Shown here piece by piece: positions 61,284 through 64,000 of a stretch of 64,000 nucleotides of DNA. Every line of letters begins with the position of its first letter. Position 1 is the stretch's first letter. This stretch comes from Paramecium primaurelia (lineage: Eukaryota; Ciliophora; Oligohymenophorea; Peniculida; Parameciidae): positions 151,109 to 215,108 of the forward strand of contig CAJJDM010000158.1 of assembly GCA_905182975.1 (NCBI GenBank). The letters are read 5' to 3'. A model generated the notes under the pieces. The model was not told where the DNA came from and ran no database searches. It saw only the letters and a program-made list of their open reading frames with translations. A program made the position numbers and the translations under genes.

Positions 61284-62015
61284 TCATCTTTTTATTTTCT
61301 AATCGGTTAAGATTTAAACAATCTTAATCTTTTAGATCTAAAAAGTATTGTTTGAGTTCTTTAAGCTTTTTATTAAATATAGATTGATATGCTACTATAT
61401 ATGGGATTAGGTCAATCCGTATAGTGATTTTAAACTTGGTTGTTTAAAGTACGGATAGTTTGGAAACACATAATATAAAATGTTAATCAACCATTATCTG
61501 TCCTCCCTATCCTATTATTTGAAACAACTCTCGATATAGGTCAATTTTTGATGCTTATTTAACAAGGTAAGTAACTTTGATTTCAGCTTATTTACAGATG
61601 AAGCCCTTTTAACAAGCAACCCTGAGTAAATGCTGCATATTGGTATCGGCAGTTTCATAATTAGGTAGATAATAACCTTTTAAAATTAGTTCTGTATAAA
61701 ATGATTTCAATGAACCTACTAATTGATTGGCTCCTTCAATAGTGATTTCCTAAAACCTATAATTAAAAATATTTAATTTATCTTAAAGGTATCCATTTAA
61801 TTTATATATACTACTTGACTTACAACTTATTACTCCATATGATAATCTTTTTTTATTTCTTAAAAATATTTCTTTAATTCATAATTAATATTTTTTGATT
61901 TCAAAATAAATAAGTCTTCATTCTCAAACAACATATATATTTTGCCAAACTATTTTTTTTGAATTCAAAATACTTAAATTTAACACAAAATATATTTTTA
62001 CTTCAATTTACTCAT
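61284..62015 (-). CDS. Unknown protein, about 215 residues
   Basis: Splicing of introns of 24, 38 and 22 nt gives an exact codon number from ATG 62015 to TGA 61284-61286. Coding character is good in three blocks: MLFENEDLFILKSKNINYEL, GSLKSFYTELILKGYYLPNY with ADTNMQHLLRVACQKGFICK, and DREDRQWLINILYYVFPNYP with LKSLYGLTQSHIQQHINLYL. The middle 38-nt intron is the weak point, and a simpler 124-codon intronless frame from 61658 also ends at the same stop. No family was recognised. Proximity to the transposase remnant leaves open that it is part of a mobile element. Confidence 0.5.
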
Positions 62016-62065
62016 TATAAAAGCTTTATGTTTATTGTCTAAAAATACATATTAATTAAATAATC

Positions 62066-63200
62066 ATGCAATAGGATAATAATTTATCATTATAATAAAT
62101 TTCATTTGAATAAAATAAAGATTAAGAGGAAGAAATTCTAAAGGATGAAAATTCATTTGATATTCATCATTTTTCATTTAAAAAATAATATACACAAATA
62201 GGATTGATGAATTAATAAACAACCAAGATGCCAATCTGACGGCTATGAACTGACCTAAATCAAAGAAATACTGATATCCCCTCCTTCTATGATAAAAAAG
62301 GAATTTGGAAATGAATTGAATTTTGAATAAACAAAAATTTTTTTGGATTCATTAAAGATGAATGAATGATAAGAAAAAGAATTAGCATCGAATCTCAAAT
62401 AAATTCAATTCAGATCAAAAGTGGCTTATAAAAGAAAATGCTGTTTTATTAAGAAAATTAACTAAAAATCTCAGTATTAAAATGACTTTCAAGAAGTTAG
62501 ATTTACTATAGGGAAAAATAAATCCCAAAGAGCACAATTTTCAACCTAGCTTTCTCTAATATAAATCATATTGATTGGTTGATATAATCTATTTAAGAAT
62601 AGGATGCAAATGAATTAGTTTCGGTTACATTTTTAATTAGAATATGATTTTGTTTCTCTGAGGACATTTTAAAAATATTTAAGACTAAATGGAGCTAGTT
62701 ATTATGGAACCAAAATCCGAAGGAAAGGATATTTTAAAATTATAGGTAAATCAAGTTATAAATTTATTGCCTATCATTGTTTTAATAATGAAATTAAATG
62801 TTTCATTGTTTTTTTTCAGATGAAACGACATTTACTCATAATTCTATATACCAAGTGCTGGTAACTGAAAGGGGAAAAAATATAGATGAATTTTACAAAT
62901 GTAGAATCCCCTACATGTTATTGGTTGCATAAGGCAAAATAGTTTTTTGGTGTTTTAAATTTGAAAAGGAATAGTTAATTATTAGATTTTTGGTTAACTT
63001 TTAGAATAATTGCTGAAAGCTTTAATTTTATCAAATAAGCCATACGTATTAATTTTGGATAATTACCCTATTCATAAAAGGAAATTTATTAACGAACATT
63101 TTCTATAAAAAAAATTAATTATTTGTTACTTCCTCTAAATTGTCCAAAAATAAATTCAATTATCGATGTTTGGTAACAATTAAAAATATAAATATAAAAA
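62066..63200 (+). mobile_element. Decayed Tc1/mariner (IS630-superfamily) transposase
   Basis: Fragments of a DDE transposase can be read in three frames separated by TGA codons and frameshifts. At 62670-62740 LRLNGASYYGTKIRRKGYFK resembles the helix-turn-helix end. At 62819 FSDETTFTHNSIYQVLVTER holds the first catalytic Asp in the DET motif. At 63040-63080 KPYVLILDNYPIHKRKF holds the second Asp in the LDN-x-x-H motif. At 63121-63174, one frame over, LPLNCPKINSIIDVWQQLK matches the LPPYSPxLNPIExxW block, with Ile where the third catalytic Glu is expected and Asp next to it. The order and spacing fit DD34D/E elements. The copy is inactive. Paramecium germline elements Sardine, Thon and Anchois belong to this superfamily, but I cannot assign one. 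Confidence 0.75.
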
Positions 63201-63739
63201 TAATAGCCAACTTCGGATGCTATGTTTTACAAAAAAATACATAATTACTTAAAATTTAAAACTAAGCAAGTATAGAAAGTTTAATAAAGCATATGTTTAT
63301 TGGGATGGAATTAAGTGATTCTTGTTGATAGTTAATTTAAGAAGAATAAAAAAATATCAATTTTCATAATCAATATTATTAGATGTTTAAAATTAGATAA
63401 ATATAAATGTTAAGTAAAAAAAAATTCAAAAAATTAATTAATAGAATATTAAAGAATTAATAGTATTAATGTTGAATTAAAGATTATGAAAAGTTTATAA
63501 TAAATATATTCACGTTTAATTAAAATAACTAATAAGAATTAAATATCAAATATATAAAGAATTATTAATAATGTTTGATAAAAATAACCTTTATTATTTA
63601 TTCTTTGGAATCAAAATTATAAATATATAAATTGATTAAAATAAATGTTCAGATATATAAAATTATTAGAAATTATAAATAAATATATGATATGATAAAT
63701 ATTGATGTTAAGATATTCAAAATATATTTGAAATTATAA
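62675..63739. repeat. First copy of an N-flanked exact duplication (at least 260 bp visible)
   Basis: Bases 62675-62934 recur exactly at 63741-64000. If the second N marks a contig overlap like the first, the duplication should extend to 63739, giving 1065 bp in all. Beyond the transposase remnant, 63200-63739 is A/T-run sequence with no gene. Confidence 0.75.
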
Positions 63740-63740
63740 N
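63740..63740. other. Assembly gap (single N)
   Basis: A single N is followed by sequence already seen 1066 bases earlier, as at 14829. Confidence 0.88.
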
Positions 63741-64000
63741 ATATTTAAGACTAAATGGAGCTAGTTATTATGGAACCAAAATCCGAAGGAAAGGATATTT
63801 TAAAATTATAGGTAAATCAAGTTATAAATTTATTGCCTATCATTGTTTTAATAATGAAATTAAATGTTTCATTGTTTTTTTTCAGATGAAACGACATTTA
63901 CTCATAATTCTATATACCAAGTGCTGGTAACTGAAAGGGGAAAAAATATAGATGAATTTTACAAATGTAGAATCCCCTACATGTTATTGGTTGCATAAGG
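63741..64000. repeat. Second copy of 62675-62934, cut by the window end
   Basis: The copy is offset by 1066 bases with no differences seen. It carries the DET catalytic region of the transposase remnant again and is probably the beginning of the next contig. Confidence 0.88.

Overview
The window looks like macronuclear DNA of a ciliate, almost certainly a Paramecium species. The evidence is internal. The DNA is very AT-rich. Every recognisable protein needs TAA and TAG read as glutamine, with TGA as the only stop. Genes are broken by tiny introns, mostly 21-30 nt, nearly all starting GTA and ending TAG or AAG. Intergenic spacers are often under 100 bp. Most genes are therefore invisible to a standard-code ORF search and were reconstructed here by reading both strands and splicing. 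For most multi-exon genes the spliced length came out as an exact multiple of three.

Layout. 1-936 is a Cdc20/Cdh1-type APC/C activator cut by the window edge. 1018-11296 holds a divergent Atg8, a coiled-coil protein, a large Gln-rich protein, several unknown proteins, a DIX-like small protein and a pepsin-type aspartic protease. 11561-14648 is an IQ-motif protein whose 5' half is repeated at 14830-16074 behind a single N, which I read as unmerged contig overlap. 16331-24000 holds a two-thioredoxin-domain protein, a Myb/SANT protein and a DEDD 3'-5' exonuclease. 23886-34705 holds a myotubularin phosphatase, a probable PP1-binding small protein, an SK/6TM potassium channel, a protein kinase, a KATNIP-like ciliary protein and an SR-type RRM/zinc-knuckle protein. 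34798-44626 holds Sas10/Utp3, a METTL13-type methyltransferase with a TAA-encoded polyQ tail, a Trf4-type nucleotidyltransferase, a WD40-like protein, a LITAF-domain protein and a cyclic-nucleotide-binding protein. 44680-52311 holds a 1283-residue coiled-coil protein, a divergent LC8-like protein, an ATP11 mitochondrial assembly factor and an EH-domain protein. 52344-52415 is tRNA-Asp(GUC). 52912-60011 holds two small or unknown genes, an AGC kinase, a Nudix hydrolase, a canonical LC8, a ULK-like kinase and a small membrane protein.

The last 4 kb differs. Gene density falls, reading frames are broken by TGA, and 62066-63200 carries a decayed Tc1/mariner-family transposase with the DET and LDN-H catalytic landmarks. 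A second N at 63740 is followed by an exact copy of 62675-62934, again suggesting a contig overlap.

There is no operon-like organisation and most genes are unrelated housekeeping or ciliary functions. Loose functional clusters are cilia and dynein (KATNIP-like, two LC8-like genes, coiled-coil proteins), autophagy and endosomes (Atg8, ULK-like kinase, myotubularin, LITAF, EH protein) and RNA metabolism (SR protein, Sas10, Trf4). Several divergent gene pairs share only 30-80 bp between start codons, so they must share very compact promoters. I did not find a convincing new multi-gene system. The most unusual signals are the retained transposase remnant, the in-frame TGA codons in otherwise coding-like frames, and the two N-flanked exact duplications.
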